From Alphaproteobacteria bacterium (GTDB lineage: Bacteria; Pseudomonadota; Alphaproteobacteria; UBA7887): a DNA stretch of 49,401 nucleotides. Position 1 is the stretch's first letter. The number at the start of each line of letters is the position of its first letter. The notes under the pieces were generated by a model, which ran no database searches, had not been told where the DNA came from, and saw nothing but the letters and a program-made list of their open reading frames with translations. Both the position numbers and the translations under genes were made by a program. Positions 7,776 through 16,651 of the stretch are shown one piece after another. The stretch lies in contig JASLYQ010000021.1 in the NCBI GenBank assembly GCA_030739735.1, forward strand, positions 1 to 49,401, written 5' to 3'.

Positions 7776-9287
7776 ATGAGCCAGTCAGAGACTATCCGCC
7801 GCCTGCTCGATGCCGGCGGAGACGACGCGGCGGCGCTGATCGCCCCCGACCGCGATCCACTCAGCTTCGGCGCGCTCCGCGCCCAGGCCGACGCTACTGT
7901 CGCCGCGCTCAACGGCTGTGGCATTGGCCGCGGCGACACGGTGGCCATCGTGCTGCCCAACGGGCCTGACATGGCGAGCGCCTTTGTTTCCATCGCCTGC
8001 GCCGTGACGACGGCACCGCTCAATCCCGCCTATCGCGCGGAGGAACTGGATTTCTATCTCGGCGACCTCGACGCCCGAGCCCTCGTGGTTGCGGCAGGCG
8101 CCGATGGCCCAGCACGCCATGCGGCCGCTGAACGGGGTATTGCCGTGTATGAACTCTATCCAGGCGAGGAAGCTGGCCGTTTCACCCTGCAAGGGCCTAA
8201 GCAGGCGCGCGAGGTGCGTGGTGGGTCGGCGGAGGTTGGCGATATCGGGTTGATCCTGCATACCTCGGGCACCACATCGCGGCCCAAGATGGTGCCGTTG
8301 AGCCAGGCTAATTTGGCGGCATCGGCCCAAAATATCCGCGAGACGCTGGCTCTGGTACCGGAAGATCTTTGCCTCAACGTCATGCCGCTTTTCCATATTC
8401 ACGGGCTGATCGCGGCGGTATTGTCCTCGCTTGTCGCCGGCGCTGGCATCGTCTGCACGCCGGGGTTTAATGCGCTGCGTTTTTTTGCCTGGCTCGGTGA
8501 ATACAAGCCGACCTGGTACACTGCGGTGCCGACCATGCACCAGACCATCCTGGCACGGGCGGCGCGCAATACTGAGATCGTGGCGCGCAACAATCTGCGC
8601 CTGGTACGCTCGTCTTCGGCGTCGCTCCCGGCGCAGGTGATGGGTGAGCTTGAAACGCTATTCGGGGCGCCGGTGATCGAGGCCTATGGCATGACAGAGG
8701 CTGCGCATCAGATGACCAGTAATCCGCTGCCGCCGGCGGTGCGCAAACCGGGTAGCGTCGGCCTGCCTGCTGGCTCCGAGGTGCGCGTGCTCAAGCCCGA
8801 GGGGGGCTTCGCCGAGCCAGGCGTGACCGGTGAGATAGTCATCTGCGGGCCCAACGTAACGGCGGGTTATCTTGCCAACCCAGAGGCCAATGCTGGCGCC
8901 TTCATGGACGGCTGGTTCCGCACTGGCGACCAGGGCATGCTTGACGCAGACGGCTATCTGACGATTACCGGGCGGCTCAAGGAGATTATCAATAGAGGCG
9001 GCGAGAAGGTGAGCCCAAGTGAGATCGACGACGTACTCATGGATCACGAGGCTGTGGCGCAAGCAGTTACTTTCGCCATGCCGCATGGCAAGCTCGGTGA
9101 GGAGGTGGCCGCAGCGGTTGTGCTGCGCGATGGTGCGGATGCCGATGAGCGCACCTTGCGTGACTTCGCCGCGTCACGCCTTACCGACTTTAAGGTGCCG
9201 CGTAAGATAGTCTTCCTCGACGAAATCCCGAAGGGCGCCACGGGAAAGCTACAGCGCATCGGGTTGGCCGAGAAGTTGGGCCTCTGA
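7776..9287 (+). CDS. AMP-forming acyl-CoA ligase, oxalate-CoA ligase-like
   Basis: This ANL-superfamily enzyme activates a carboxylic acid through an acyl-AMP to its CoA thioester. In the 503 residues I see the P-loop LHTSGTTSRPKMVPLSQANL (about 160-180), MPLFHIHGLI, EAYGMTEAAHQM, WFRTGDQG and the C-terminal catalytic-lysine motif PKGATGKLQR. The P-loop wording and the HIHGL segment resemble plant and yeast oxalyl-CoA synthetases (AAE3/Pcs60) more than long-chain FadD, but the substrate remains open. The downstream ketopantoate-reductase-like gene begins 2 bp after the stop, so the two are very likely cotranscribed and may act on related small acids. Confidence 0.88.
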   Translation: MSQSETIRRLLDAGGDDAAALIAPDRDPLSFGALRAQADATVAALNGCGIGRGDTVAIVLPNGPDMASAFVSIACAVTTAPLNPAYRAEELDFYLGDLDARALVVAAGADGPARHAAAERGIAVYELYPGEEAGRFTLQGPKQAREVRGGSAEVGDIGLILHTSGTTSRPKMVPLSQANLAASAQNIRETLALVPEDLCLNVMPLFHIHGLIAAVLSSLVAGAGIVCTPGFNALRFFAWLGEYKPTWYTAVPTMHQTILARAARNTEIVARNNLRLVRSSSASLPAQVMGELETLFGAPVIEAYGMTEAAHQMTSNPLPPAVRKPGSVGLPAGSEVRVLKPEGGFAEPGVTGEIVICGPNVTAGYLANPEANAGAFMDGWFRTGDQGMLDADGYLTITGRLKEIINRGGEKVSPSEIDDVLMDHEAVAQAVTFAMPHGKLGEEVAAAVVLRDGADADERTLRDFAASRLTDFKVPRKIVFLDEIPKGATGKLQRIGLAEKLGL

Positions 9288-9288
9288 G

Positions 9289-10281
9289 ATGAAAATCTGC
9301 GTCTACGGCGCGGGTGCCATAGGCGGCTACATGGCGGCGCGGCTCACACGTGCCGGCCAGGATGTCACGGTGATCGCGCGTGGCGCCAAGCTCGAGGCCA
9401 TGACACGAAACGGCTTGCGGTTGATCTCGGAGCCTGCCGGTGAGGATTTCACAGCGCACCCGGTCGTCACCGAGGATGCTGCCGGGGTTGGGCCTCAGGA
9501 TGCGGTCATCCTTGCCATGAAGGCGCATTCCTTGCCGGACATCGCCGAGCGGCTTGCGCCCCTGCTGGGCTCTAAGACTGTGGTGGTGCCTGCGGTAAAC
9601 GGCGTGCCGTGGTGGTATTTCCACAAGCTTGATGGACCCTGGGAGGAAAAGCAGATCGAGACCGTCGATCCCGGCGGTCTGCTATGGCGTTATGTCGGGC
9701 CAGAGCGGGTTATCGGTTGTGTGGTCTACCCTGCGGCTGAGGTTGTCGAGCCCGGGGTCGTCCGTCACCTAGCGCTCGACCGGTTGCCCCTAGGCGAGCC
9801 CAATGGCTCGCGCTCCGAGCGCGCCCTAGCCCTAAGCAAGATTATGGTTGGTGCTGGCTTCAAGTCGCCGGTGCGTCCGCGTATCCGGGATGATATTTGG
9901 ATCAAGCTTTGGGGCAATGTCGCCTTCAATCCGTTAAGTATGCTAACTGGTGCAACACTTGTGGATATTGCGTCAGACAAGGTGCTGCGCAGCACCGTGC
10001 GGACCATGATGGTCGAGACCAAGGCCGTGGCCGAGACCTTGGGCGTTAGCTTTCCCATAGATGTTGATCGCCGCATTGACGGTGCAGCTAAGGTAGGTGA
10101 GCACAAGACCTCGACCCTGCAGGATTACGAGGCGGGGCAGGTGGTCGAGTTGCCGGCGCTGATCGATGCTGTGGCCGAACTCGGCCGCCTGACTGCGGTA
10201 CCGACGCCGACCATTGATATGATCGCTGCTCTGGCGCGCAGGCGCGCACTCACATCTGGGACCTGGCCGTCCGCCCTATAG
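9289..10281 (+). CDS. 2-dehydropantoate 2-reductase family oxidoreductase
   Basis: This NADPH-dependent reductase belongs to the ketopantoate reductase (PanE/ApbA) family. The dinucleotide-binding loop GAGAIGG is at 7-13. The catalytic lysine region DDIWIKLWGNVAFNPLS contains K206 and N210, as in the family. The 330 residues match the usual length plus a short tail. Because it directly follows a CoA ligase and not other pantothenate genes, it could be a paralogue acting on another 2-keto acid instead of the biosynthetic PanE. Its TAG abuts the convergent GGDEF-EAL gene, the two stops forming CTATAG at 10276-10281. Confidence 0.88.
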   Translation: MKICVYGAGAIGGYMAARLTRAGQDVTVIARGAKLEAMTRNGLRLISEPAGEDFTAHPVVTEDAAGVGPQDAVILAMKAHSLPDIAERLAPLLGSKTVVVPAVNGVPWWYFHKLDGPWEEKQIETVDPGGLLWRYVGPERVIGCVVYPAAEVVEPGVVRHLALDRLPLGEPNGSRSERALALSKIMVGAGFKSPVRPRIRDDIWIKLWGNVAFNPLSMLTGATLVDIASDKVLRSTVRTMMVETKAVAETLGVSFPIDVDRRIDGAAKVGEHKTSTLQDYEAGQVVELPALIDAVAELGRLTAVPTPTIDMIAALARRRALTSGTWPSAL

Positions 10282-12231
10282 GTGGGGCTCGCGTTGGCCG
10301 CTACGGCGGTTGACGAAATCGACGAAGGCGTCTGCCGGCAAAGGTGGGCTGATTAGCAGGCCCTGGATCTGGTCGCAGCCGAGATCGCTCAGCATGCTCG
10401 CCTGGTCCTCGGTCTCGACGCCCTCGGCCAGCACCTTCATACCGAGGCTGTGCCCAAGATGTATGATAGCGCGGGCAATGGCCCCGTCGATCGGGTTTCT
10501 GGTGATGTCGGTGACGAAAGAGCGGTCGATCTTGAGCTTACCTACGGGTAGCCGCTTGAGATAGTTGAGCGACGAATAGCCTGTACCGAAATCGTCAATC
10601 GATAGCTCCACTCCGAGTTCGACCAAGCTGGTGAGCGTTTCCACGGCAAGTGCCGCGTTGGGCATCAGAACGCTCTCGGTAATCTCGAGGCCGAGCAGGC
10701 GCGGCGGCACGCCCGCGCCGAGCAGGGTGTTGCGCACCTTGTCGATTAGCGCGCGGTCCTGAAACTGGGCCGGTGAGACATTGACCCAGATCGGCACCGT
10801 CAGACTACCCTTGCGCGCCCAGTTACCAAGCTGGGCGCAGGTGCCCTCCAGCGCCCAACCGCCGATGGCGAGGATCATGCCCGTGGCCTCGGCATGGGCG
10901 ATGAATTCGCCAGGTGCGACCAGTCCGCGCGCAGGGTGATTCCAGCGCAGCAGTGCCTCGCCGCCGACGACCATGCCGTCGGCGAGATCAACCTTGGGCT
11001 GATAGTGCAAGGCGAACTCGTTCTGCGCGAGGGCACGGCGCAGGCCTTGGCCGAGCCGAAGGTGGTGGTGCGCCTCCTCGCCCATGTTACGCGAATAGAA
11101 GGCGGCACAGCCGCGCCCCAGGGACTTCGCACGGTAGAGCGCCAGGTCCGCGCCTTTCAGCAGATCTTCTGCGGATTCCGCATGGTCTGGATAAAGCGTG
11201 ATGCCGATCGAGCCGCCGGTATGCAGGGCCTGGCCTTGCGACATGACCGGCTCGGCAAGCACCGTCTCGATGGCCTGCGCCAGCTCGCTCACCTGCTCCG
11301 CACCGGTGATGCCGGGCTGGATGATTGCGAATTCGTCGCCGCCGACGCGCGCCGCGAGGCCGTCCGCTGGCAGGCAACCGCGCAGCCGTGTTGCCACCTC
11401 TTGCAGCAGCCTGTCGCCGACGGCATGACCCAGGGTGTCGTTGACGGTCTTGAAATGGTCGAGGTCAATGAGCAGCAGTGCCACCATCGTGCCGCTGGCC
11501 TCGGCCTGACGGGTGAAATGTTGCAAGCGCTCGAAAAAGTGTCCCCGCCCGGCCAGGCCGGTTAGGGGATCATTGTCCGCCGGCTCGCGATCGGGGGTGA
11601 TTTCTGCAATCACCAGCGTATAGCACCTGTCGCCGTCGTCGAGGGGCGCTTCGCTGGTTTTGCCCTCTAGCAGCGTGCCATCGCCACGGCGTAGCCGCTG
11701 GGTATCCTGGTCCAGGACGGTAGCGAGCAGCAGGCCTTGGAGAGCATCTGCGGAATCATAGCCCAACGTCGCCGCACCGCGGCTATTGCAGAACAGAACC
11801 CTGTCTCCATCGTGAACTAACGCCACGGCAGGGGTCAGCTCGAGCAACTCGCGGTAGCGCGCTTCGCTCTGCCTGTGCCCCTGCTCGTGCTCCCGCTCGA
11901 CGGTAATATCGCTCCAGCCGGTCACGCGGTAACCGTTGGCGAGTTGGGCCGTGGCGAGGCGAAAGAAGCGGCCGGGCAGCATCTCGACGATATCGCCTGG
12001 CTCACCACCCCTTTGCTGGGAGAGATGCCGAGCAAGCCAGCCACAGGAGTCATCTTGCGCGGAGGCAATGGCGCCGGCCCCCACTGCGGCCTGCAGGAGC
12101 ACCTCGTAGGAGACGCCGGGGACCATCATATGAGCAACAGCAGGAAGCACCGCCGCGAATTCCTCGTTGCGGGCCAACATTGCTTCGGCATCGTCCCAGA
12201 GCGCAAGCGCCAGGGTACTAACGGTCGGCAT
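10276..12231 (-). CDS. PAS-GGDEF-EAL cyclic-di-GMP signalling protein
   Basis: This 651-residue cytosolic regulator contains both diguanylate cyclase and phosphodiesterase modules. The order is an N-terminal PAS_7-like segment (about 10-115, ending GYRVTGWSDITVE), a second PAS (about 122-215, YRELLELTPAVALVHDG), GGDEF (about 220-380, VGGDEF intact at 296-301, with LPAD where the inhibitory RxxD site would be) and EAL (about 410-645). The EAL domain has EALLRWNHP, EITESV, IDDFGTGYSSL, KIDRSFV and LAEGVET, so phosphodiesterase activity is expected. No membrane segment is evident. I chose MPTVSTL over an upstream in-frame ATG because CAGGGA lies properly before it. Confidence 0.9.
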   Translation of the reverse strand: MPTVSTLALALWDDAEAMLARNEEFAAVLPAVAHMMVPGVSYEVLLQAAVGAGAIASAQDDSCGWLARHLSQQRGGEPGDIVEMLPGRFFRLATAQLANGYRVTGWSDITVEREHEQGHRQSEARYRELLELTPAVALVHDGDRVLFCNSRGAATLGYDSADALQGLLLATVLDQDTQRLRRGDGTLLEGKTSEAPLDDGDRCYTLVIAEITPDREPADNDPLTGLAGRGHFFERLQHFTRQAEASGTMVALLLIDLDHFKTVNDTLGHAVGDRLLQEVATRLRGCLPADGLAARVGGDEFAIIQPGITGAEQVSELAQAIETVLAEPVMSQGQALHTGGSIGITLYPDHAESAEDLLKGADLALYRAKSLGRGCAAFYSRNMGEEAHHHLRLGQGLRRALAQNEFALHYQPKVDLADGMVVGGEALLRWNHPARGLVAPGEFIAHAEATGMILAIGGWALEGTCAQLGNWARKGSLTVPIWVNVSPAQFQDRALIDKVRNTLLGAGVPPRLLGLEITESVLMPNAALAVETLTSLVELGVELSIDDFGTGYSSLNYLKRLPVGKLKIDRSFVTDITRNPIDGAIARAIIHLGHSLGMKVLAEGVETEDQASMLSDLGCDQIQGLLISPPLPADAFVDFVNRRSGQREPHL

Positions 12232-12341
12232 GGTCCCTGCCTGTTGCGCTACGTTGTGAATACGTTTCCTTGGACGAGAATCTAGAGCATTATCCGGCGC
12301 CTTGATACCCAATTCACCGCGCACGATTGTCGGGATATGCT

Positions 12342-13016
12342 ATGTGTGGTCGCTACTCTCTGACTACGTCCGAGGAGGCTCTTGTCGGCCTGTTCGAGGC
12401 TGGATCCTTGACAGGATATGGGTCACGCTACAATGCGGCACCAAGCCAAATCCTTCCCGTCGTGCGCCTCGACGCCGAGGGACAGCGGCAATGGGCGTGG
12501 CTGCGCTGGGGTCTGGTGCCCTCCTGGGCCGAAGATCCGGCCGTTGGCAATCGTATGATCAATGCGCGGGCCGAGACCGTTGCCGAGAAGCCATCTTTCC
12601 GTGCCGCCTTTCGCCGCCGCCGCTGTCTGGTTGCGGCAGACGGGTTCTATGAATGGCAGGCGCGCGACGGTGCCAAGCAACCCTATTATGTCACGACTGC
12701 TGACGGCAGGCCGATAGCCTTTGCCGGGCTTTGGGAGTGTTGGGGCGGCGATGCACCGCTCGAGACCTTCACCATCCTCACGACCGAAGCCTCGCCGGAT
12801 CTGGCTCTCATTCATCACCGCATGCCGGTGATCCTTGCGCCGGCGCATCAATCCACTTGGCTGGAGACGACGGATGCGGGTCTGCTTGCCGGGTTGCTGG
12901 GACCGGGTGACGGAATAAGGCTGGTAGCGCGGCCGGTAAGTCAGCATGTCAACAATCCGCGGCACGACGATGCGGCGTGCTTGGCGGCTGTCGGCGATAA
13001 CGGAGCACCTCTGTAG
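12342..13016 (+). CDS. SRAP-family abasic-site DNA-protein crosslink protein (YedK/HMCES-like)
   Basis: SRAP proteins covalently trap abasic sites in single-stranded DNA through a thiazolidine link to Cys2, shielding them from breakage. The 224-residue protein begins MCGRYSL, so Cys2 becomes the N terminus after methionine removal; this fixes the start, and the longer open frame is not used. The active-site set is complete: C2, N75 in INARAET, E104 in ADGFYEWQ, and H159 in HHRMP. It is a single gene, divergent from the GGDEF-EAL regulator. No SOS box was identified in the 110-bp intergenic stretch by eye. Confidence 0.94.
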   Translation: MCGRYSLTTSEEALVGLFEAGSLTGYGSRYNAAPSQILPVVRLDAEGQRQWAWLRWGLVPSWAEDPAVGNRMINARAETVAEKPSFRAAFRRRRCLVAADGFYEWQARDGAKQPYYVTTADGRPIAFAGLWECWGGDAPLETFTILTTEASPDLALIHHRMPVILAPAHQSTWLETTDAGLLAGLLGPGDGIRLVARPVSQHVNNPRHDDAACLAAVGDNGAPL

Positions 13017-13433
13017 ACCCTCCTCCACAGATGAGGCTAGCTTAGCGCCATTCCGCCGCTCCCTGGCCCATTTTTTGCCGTTGACACCATGGCCGCTACG
13101 TCACATTTCAGATGGCGGATATCGCCGCGCCCCACGATCTTCTCCGGTCTCCGACGACGGGTTCTGGTAGGGTGTATCCTGTTTGTTTTACCGGCCGTGA
13201 TAGCATCGGCAATGTATGGTTTAGTCAGGTTTTCGGTGGTAAGCTACCGTCATGATGAAGTGAGAACGACCCAGTATTAATTGTTAACCTTGTCCCACAT
13301 CTCGGCGGCTAATGCTTAGGCTTTCGATAATCCCACTCATACCGGAGGACCCGCTGGGTGGTCTGTTCGTATCTAATTCTTAACCATGCTTTTCATGTAA
13401 CCGACAACAGGTTAACGGTGCCTTGCCGGTCGC
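13017..13433. other. 417-bp intergenic region without a convincing gene
   Basis: This gap lies between two convergent genes. An ATG at 13089 opens a 63-codon frame with a basic N terminus and one hydrophobic helix (VLVGCILFVLPAVIASAMYG). It has no clear ribosome-binding site and stops abruptly after the helix, so it could be a decayed membrane-protein start. Two related GTTAACCT words in opposite orientation lie at 13283-13290 and 13409-13416. I see no terminator or RNA gene. Confidence 0.5.
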
Positions 13434-14162
13434 TCAGCCGAGTGTTGCTGCCACTTCTGGATAGGTTTCGGCTAACATCTCGCGCACAGGACCGCGGATT
13501 AGGTCTAGCTCCTCGCGCCTCGGCGCGGGCGTGGTCGCCGCTGTTGCGGCATGGGCGAAGGGAAACCCCGTGGCCGCCTCGACCTCTTGCAAATCATGGC
13601 CTGGGTGTAGACTTTCAAGGTTGAAGCGCGCGGTCGCCTTGTCAAAGTCGAATATGGCACGGCCGGTGACTAGCGCGCTGGGCCCGCCTGGACGGTAGAC
13701 GCCCTCTGGCCCGCTGCCCGGCGCGCTGATGAAATCCACTTGCGGCACCAGCACCCTGGAGCTGTGCTCTTCGCGAAACAGGATAACGTTTGGTACCATG
13801 TAATAGAGATAGGCGGAGCCGAAATTGCCGTGAAACCTGACGCTCAAGTTGGGATAGTCGCCGACACCGACTAGGTTGATGTTGGCTTTGCCGTCGATTT
13901 GGCCACCGCTAAGAAAGAAGACGTCGACACGGCCGCGCCCGGCTGCATCGAAAATCTCACGGCCGCCGTCGGCATGGCGGTAGAAGCGCTCGGAGCCGAG
14001 AACGGTGATACGCAAGTGCCTAGCGCTACGCTGGTGCGCAAGCATGGCAGCAGCGGCCGGGATGGGTGAGATTGCGCCGGCAACCACGTGACCGTGATCG
14101 GGCAGACGCCGCGCAAGCACGGCAATCAGCAGCTCGCGGTTGCTGTAGGAGGTAGGTGACAT
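13434..14162 (-). CDS. CoA-transferase beta subunit (family I, glutaconate CoA-transferase/IpdB-like)
   Basis: This is the smaller subunit of a heterodimeric family I CoA-transferase, which moves CoA between an acyl-CoA and an acid. The 242-residue protein starts MSPTSYSNRELLIAVLARRL. Useful landmarks are VDVFFLSGGQIDGKANINLVGVG, FHGNFGSAYLY and VDFISAPGSG, which resemble the beta subunits of glutaconate CoA-transferase and of the actinobacterial ring-cleaving IpdAB. The alpha subunit lies 3 bp upstream on the same strand, so the pair forms one operon. The acyl substrate cannot be inferred with confidence. Confidence 0.83.
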   Translation of the reverse strand: MSPTSYSNRELLIAVLARRLPDHGHVVAGAISPIPAAAAMLAHQRSARHLRITVLGSERFYRHADGGREIFDAAGRGRVDVFFLSGGQIDGKANINLVGVGDYPNLSVRFHGNFGSAYLYYMVPNVILFREEHSSRVLVPQVDFISAPGSGPEGVYRPGGPSALVTGRAIFDFDKATARFNLESLHPGHDLQEVEAATGFPFAHAATAATTPAPRREELDLIRGPVREMLAETYPEVAATLG

Positions 14163-14165
14163 CGG

Positions 14166-15002
14166 CTATTCGGCGGCGACGGCCTGCCCATTCAGCACAT
14201 GGTCGTCCAGATAGGCAGTGAAGCCGGCAGTCGTTTTTGCCTGCTTGGCATACGCGCGCATATGGGCGCCGTCGGGCCCGTACTGGTTGGCGAACCCGAC
14301 CGGCCAAGCGCCGCCAGGACAGGCCGCGACATGGTCCATGTAAAGTGAGGATATGGTGCCCGAGGCGGTCGCCGGGTCGTCGAGCAGGTTCCCGCTGACG
14401 CGTTTTTCCACCGTTGCTAGGGTGATACGCGCGGCGTGAGCCATGGTCAGGACCTCGCGGCGCAAGCCGATCCAAACATTGCCCTCATCGTCGGCGCAGG
14501 CGGCATGGATCAGGGCCACATCAGGAGTGATGGCCGGCAACAGAGCGATCGGATCGCGCATGCTTTCGGGTGTATACGGATTGTCGATTAGCTTCCAGTC
14601 CTTACGCAGGCGCTGTACGTCCGAGCCGATGAGGCCGCGCAGCGGTATGAAAGGGATACCCTTCTCGGCGGCCTGTAATGCCGCGTGAATGGCCGGGCAC
14701 GTGGTCTCGCGAACGGCAAGGCCGGGCTTGCCCGCGGCCACATGAAAACGCGGTGCGCCGCCATATTCGCCGAGGTTCACCGCAGCGCTCTCGATTTGCG
14801 CCACACAATCGGCTCCGATCAACAGGTCGGCGGCAAGGCCGCTGGTGGGACCACCGATGAGCGTAAGACCGCGCGCGCCTTTGCGAATCAAGGCGCGAAC
14901 GGCGGCCATGGGCACGCCGTTGGTATCGCAAGGCATGATCAAGGACGCCCCGTCGGAAATGGCCTCGACCAAGCTGTCGGCATCGTTCTTGAACAAACTC
15001 AT
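14166..15002 (-). CDS. CoA-transferase alpha subunit (family I, glutaconate CoA-transferase/IpdA-like)
   Basis: This partner of the adjacent beta subunit forms a family I CoA-transferase or a related ring-opening CoA enzyme. The 278 residues start MSLFKNDADSLVEAISDGASL. GARGLTLIGGPTSGLAADLLIGAD is the alpha-subunit glycine-rich segment, followed by NLGEYGGAPRF and PDVALIHAACADDEGNVWIG. The stop is 3 bp before the beta-subunit start. The promoter must lie in the 210-bp region shared with the divergent HlyD-type gene. Assignment to the superfamily is solid; the reaction is not determined. Confidence 0.85.
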   Translation of the reverse strand: MSLFKNDADSLVEAISDGASLIMPCDTNGVPMAAVRALIRKGARGLTLIGGPTSGLAADLLIGADCVAQIESAAVNLGEYGGAPRFHVAAGKPGLAVRETTCPAIHAALQAAEKGIPFIPLRGLIGSDVQRLRKDWKLIDNPYTPESMRDPIALLPAITPDVALIHAACADDEGNVWIGLRREVLTMAHAARITLATVEKRVSGNLLDDPATASGTISSLYMDHVAACPGGAWPVGFANQYGPDGAHMRAYAKQAKTTAGFTAYLDDHVLNGQAVAAE

Positions 15003-15212
15003 CCGTGGGCCTTTCCTGTGCTGACGTTGGCCAGTGTAGCCGATTTTGCTTGCATATAGGCAAATCCGCCTCGGTTGTCGATTTTGCGCGGGTCTGGGTT
15101 GCAGGCGAAGCTATTTTCAAAGACTGCAAAAAAGCCCATATTCAAGTTCCCATATTCCACGGTGGTTAGAGCGCAATAACCCCAGCAGAAGAGCCAAAAC
15201 GGCATAAAGCGA

Positions 15213-16316
15213 ATGAAACTGAAGACGACAATTTTCAGCACTGTCCTGATCGCCGCTGTGCTCGGCGGCGGAGCCTATGGCATGAATTGGTGGAAGATGC
15301 GACAGGTCGTCGTCACCACCGACAACGCCTATGTGCGTAGTGACGTGACTGCAATTAGCCCTCGTGTCGCCGGCTATATCGAGACCCTGCATGTGACGAG
15401 CAACCAGCACGTGACCGCTGGCCAACCGCTGGTGACGCTGCAGGCGGACCAGTACGAATCCGATGTCGATTCGGCGCGTGCAGATCTGCGTGCTGCCGAG
15501 GCCGAGATCGAGATCTCACGGGCCACCATCGCGAATATGGGCGCCCGGCGTGCCTTGCAGCAATCGCGCGTGCGCCAGGCCGAGGCGCGTGTGGAGGCGG
15601 CGCGGGCCCAGGCCGAGCAAGCTGCGCGCGAGGTCGAGCGATATAGTCAGCTGCTGGATCGTGGCACGGGAACACGCCAGAAATTTGAGGAGGCGACGAC
15701 CCACGACCGCACCATGCGGGCTGAGGTGACGCGCGCCCAGGCGGAGGCCGCAGCGGAACGCGCCGAACTGCCGGTGATCGATACCGATGTGCTGCGTATC
15801 GAGCGCGAGATCGATAGACTGCAGGCCAAGGTCGACCGGGCCCGCTCCGATCTCGATCGGGCCGAGATCGCGCTGTCGGACACAGTGGTGGTGTCGCCGA
15901 TCGATGGCGTGGTGGGTAATCTTCGCGTCGAGAACGGCATGTATACCGAGGAAGGTTGGCCGATGCTCTCGGTGGTGCCTTTGCAGACCACCTACGTCAT
16001 CGCCAACTTTAAGGAGACCCAGCTTGAGCGACTGCGCGTCGGCCAGGAAGTGCACATGGAGATCGATGCCTTCCCGGGCATGATGCTGGTCGGGTATATT
16101 GACAGCTTGGCGCCGGCCAGCGCTGCCGAGTTCAGCCTGCTGCCGCCGCAGAATGCCACCGGCAACTTCATCAAGGTGGTGCAGCGAATTCCGGTAAAAA
16201 TATTCTTCGACTTTCCGGCGGGCTTCGCGGCACGACTGGTGCCGGGTATGTCGGTAGTGGTCACGGTCGATACTCGTAGCGCCCCCCAGGGCGCGGCGCT
16301 GGCCGACGAGGGTTGA
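15213..16316 (+). CDS. HlyD/EmrA-type membrane fusion protein
   Basis: This is a periplasmic adaptor that links an inner-membrane exporter to an outer-membrane channel. The 367-residue protein begins with a short cytoplasmic tail and one membrane helix (TTIFSTVLIAAVLGGGAYG). TTDNAYVRSDVTAISPRVAGYI follows, the EmrA lipoyl-domain start, then a long Ala/Glu/Arg-rich coiled coil (about 75-215). The second lipoyl half is SPIDGVVGNLRVENG and the barrel is YVIANFKETQLERL. EmrA genes normally adjoin an EmrB (MFS) or another permease; none is present on either side. It converges with pqqA across a hairpin at 16358-16385. Confidence 0.9.
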   Translation: MKLKTTIFSTVLIAAVLGGGAYGMNWWKMRQVVVTTDNAYVRSDVTAISPRVAGYIETLHVTSNQHVTAGQPLVTLQADQYESDVDSARADLRAAEAEIEISRATIANMGARRALQQSRVRQAEARVEAARAQAEQAAREVERYSQLLDRGTGTRQKFEEATTHDRTMRAEVTRAQAEAAAERAELPVIDTDVLRIEREIDRLQAKVDRARSDLDRAEIALSDTVVVSPIDGVVGNLRVENGMYTEEGWPMLSVVPLQTTYVIANFKETQLERLRVGQEVHMEIDAFPGMMLVGYIDSLAPASAAEFSLLPPQNATGNFIKVVQRIPVKIFFDFPAGFAARLVPGMSVVVTVDTRSAPQGAALADEG

Positions 16317-16357
16317 AGGCGAGTAGTCGTTTCGGATTGAATAACGGTTAAACGAAA

Positions 16358-16385
16358 GTCGCCGGCCCCTTGCGGGACCGGCGGC
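16358..16385. terminator. GC-rich hairpin between convergent hlyD-type gene and pqqA
   Basis: GTCGCCGGCCCC (16358-16369) and GGGACCGGCGGC (16374-16385) form a 12-bp stem with one mismatch and one wobble around a TTGC loop. It sits 42 bp after the HlyD-type stop and 26 bp after the pqqA stop on the other strand. Only short, interrupted T runs follow on either strand, so it is a plausible bidirectional terminator and not a textbook one. Confidence 0.6.
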
Positions 16386-16410
16386 TAAATCTTTCAGCCT
16401 TGCGCGGAGA

Positions 16411-16485
16411 CTAGAGGTCGGCGCAGGCGTAACAGTTAATTTCGAGACCGACCGCAACTTCAACGATTACAGGCTTCGTCCACAT
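16411..16485 (-). CDS. pqqA: PqqA, ribosomal precursor peptide of pyrroloquinoline quinone (orphan)
   Basis: The 24-residue peptide starts MWTKPVIVEVAVGLEI. It holds the Glu-x3-Tyr pair that is cross-linked to make PQQ: E15 and Y19 in EINCY, at the spacing seen in known PqqA peptides. The N-terminal MWTKP and the VGLEIN segment are also typical of alphaproteobacterial PqqA. An AGGAG box lies 9-10 bases before the ATG, and a hairpin follows. PqqD/PqqE would bind the peptide and form the Glu-Tyr bond, and PqqB, PqqC and PqqF/G would finish the cofactor. None of those genes is in the window, so this copy stands alone, 166 bp downstream of a LysR gene on the same strand. Confidence 0.88.
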   Translation of the reverse strand: MWTKPVIVEVAVGLEINCYACADL

Positions 16486-16651
16486 GATCCGAACTCCTAA
16501 ATTTACCAAGCCTTCTGGCCTGTGTTGTGGCTAACTCTACGGTACCCAAACCCTTGGGACGCTGACGAGGCAACGCCCCGCATGACGAAGGCTACGGATT
16601 GCCCGCGCCATTACACTCTATAATGACTATAAAGAATCCTTATGGCGCGGC

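Noticed and set aside
13089-13280. Possible 63-residue membrane protein
   Set aside because: It has one hydrophobic helix but no convincing ribosome-binding site or conserved pattern, so it is noted only in the intergenic entry.
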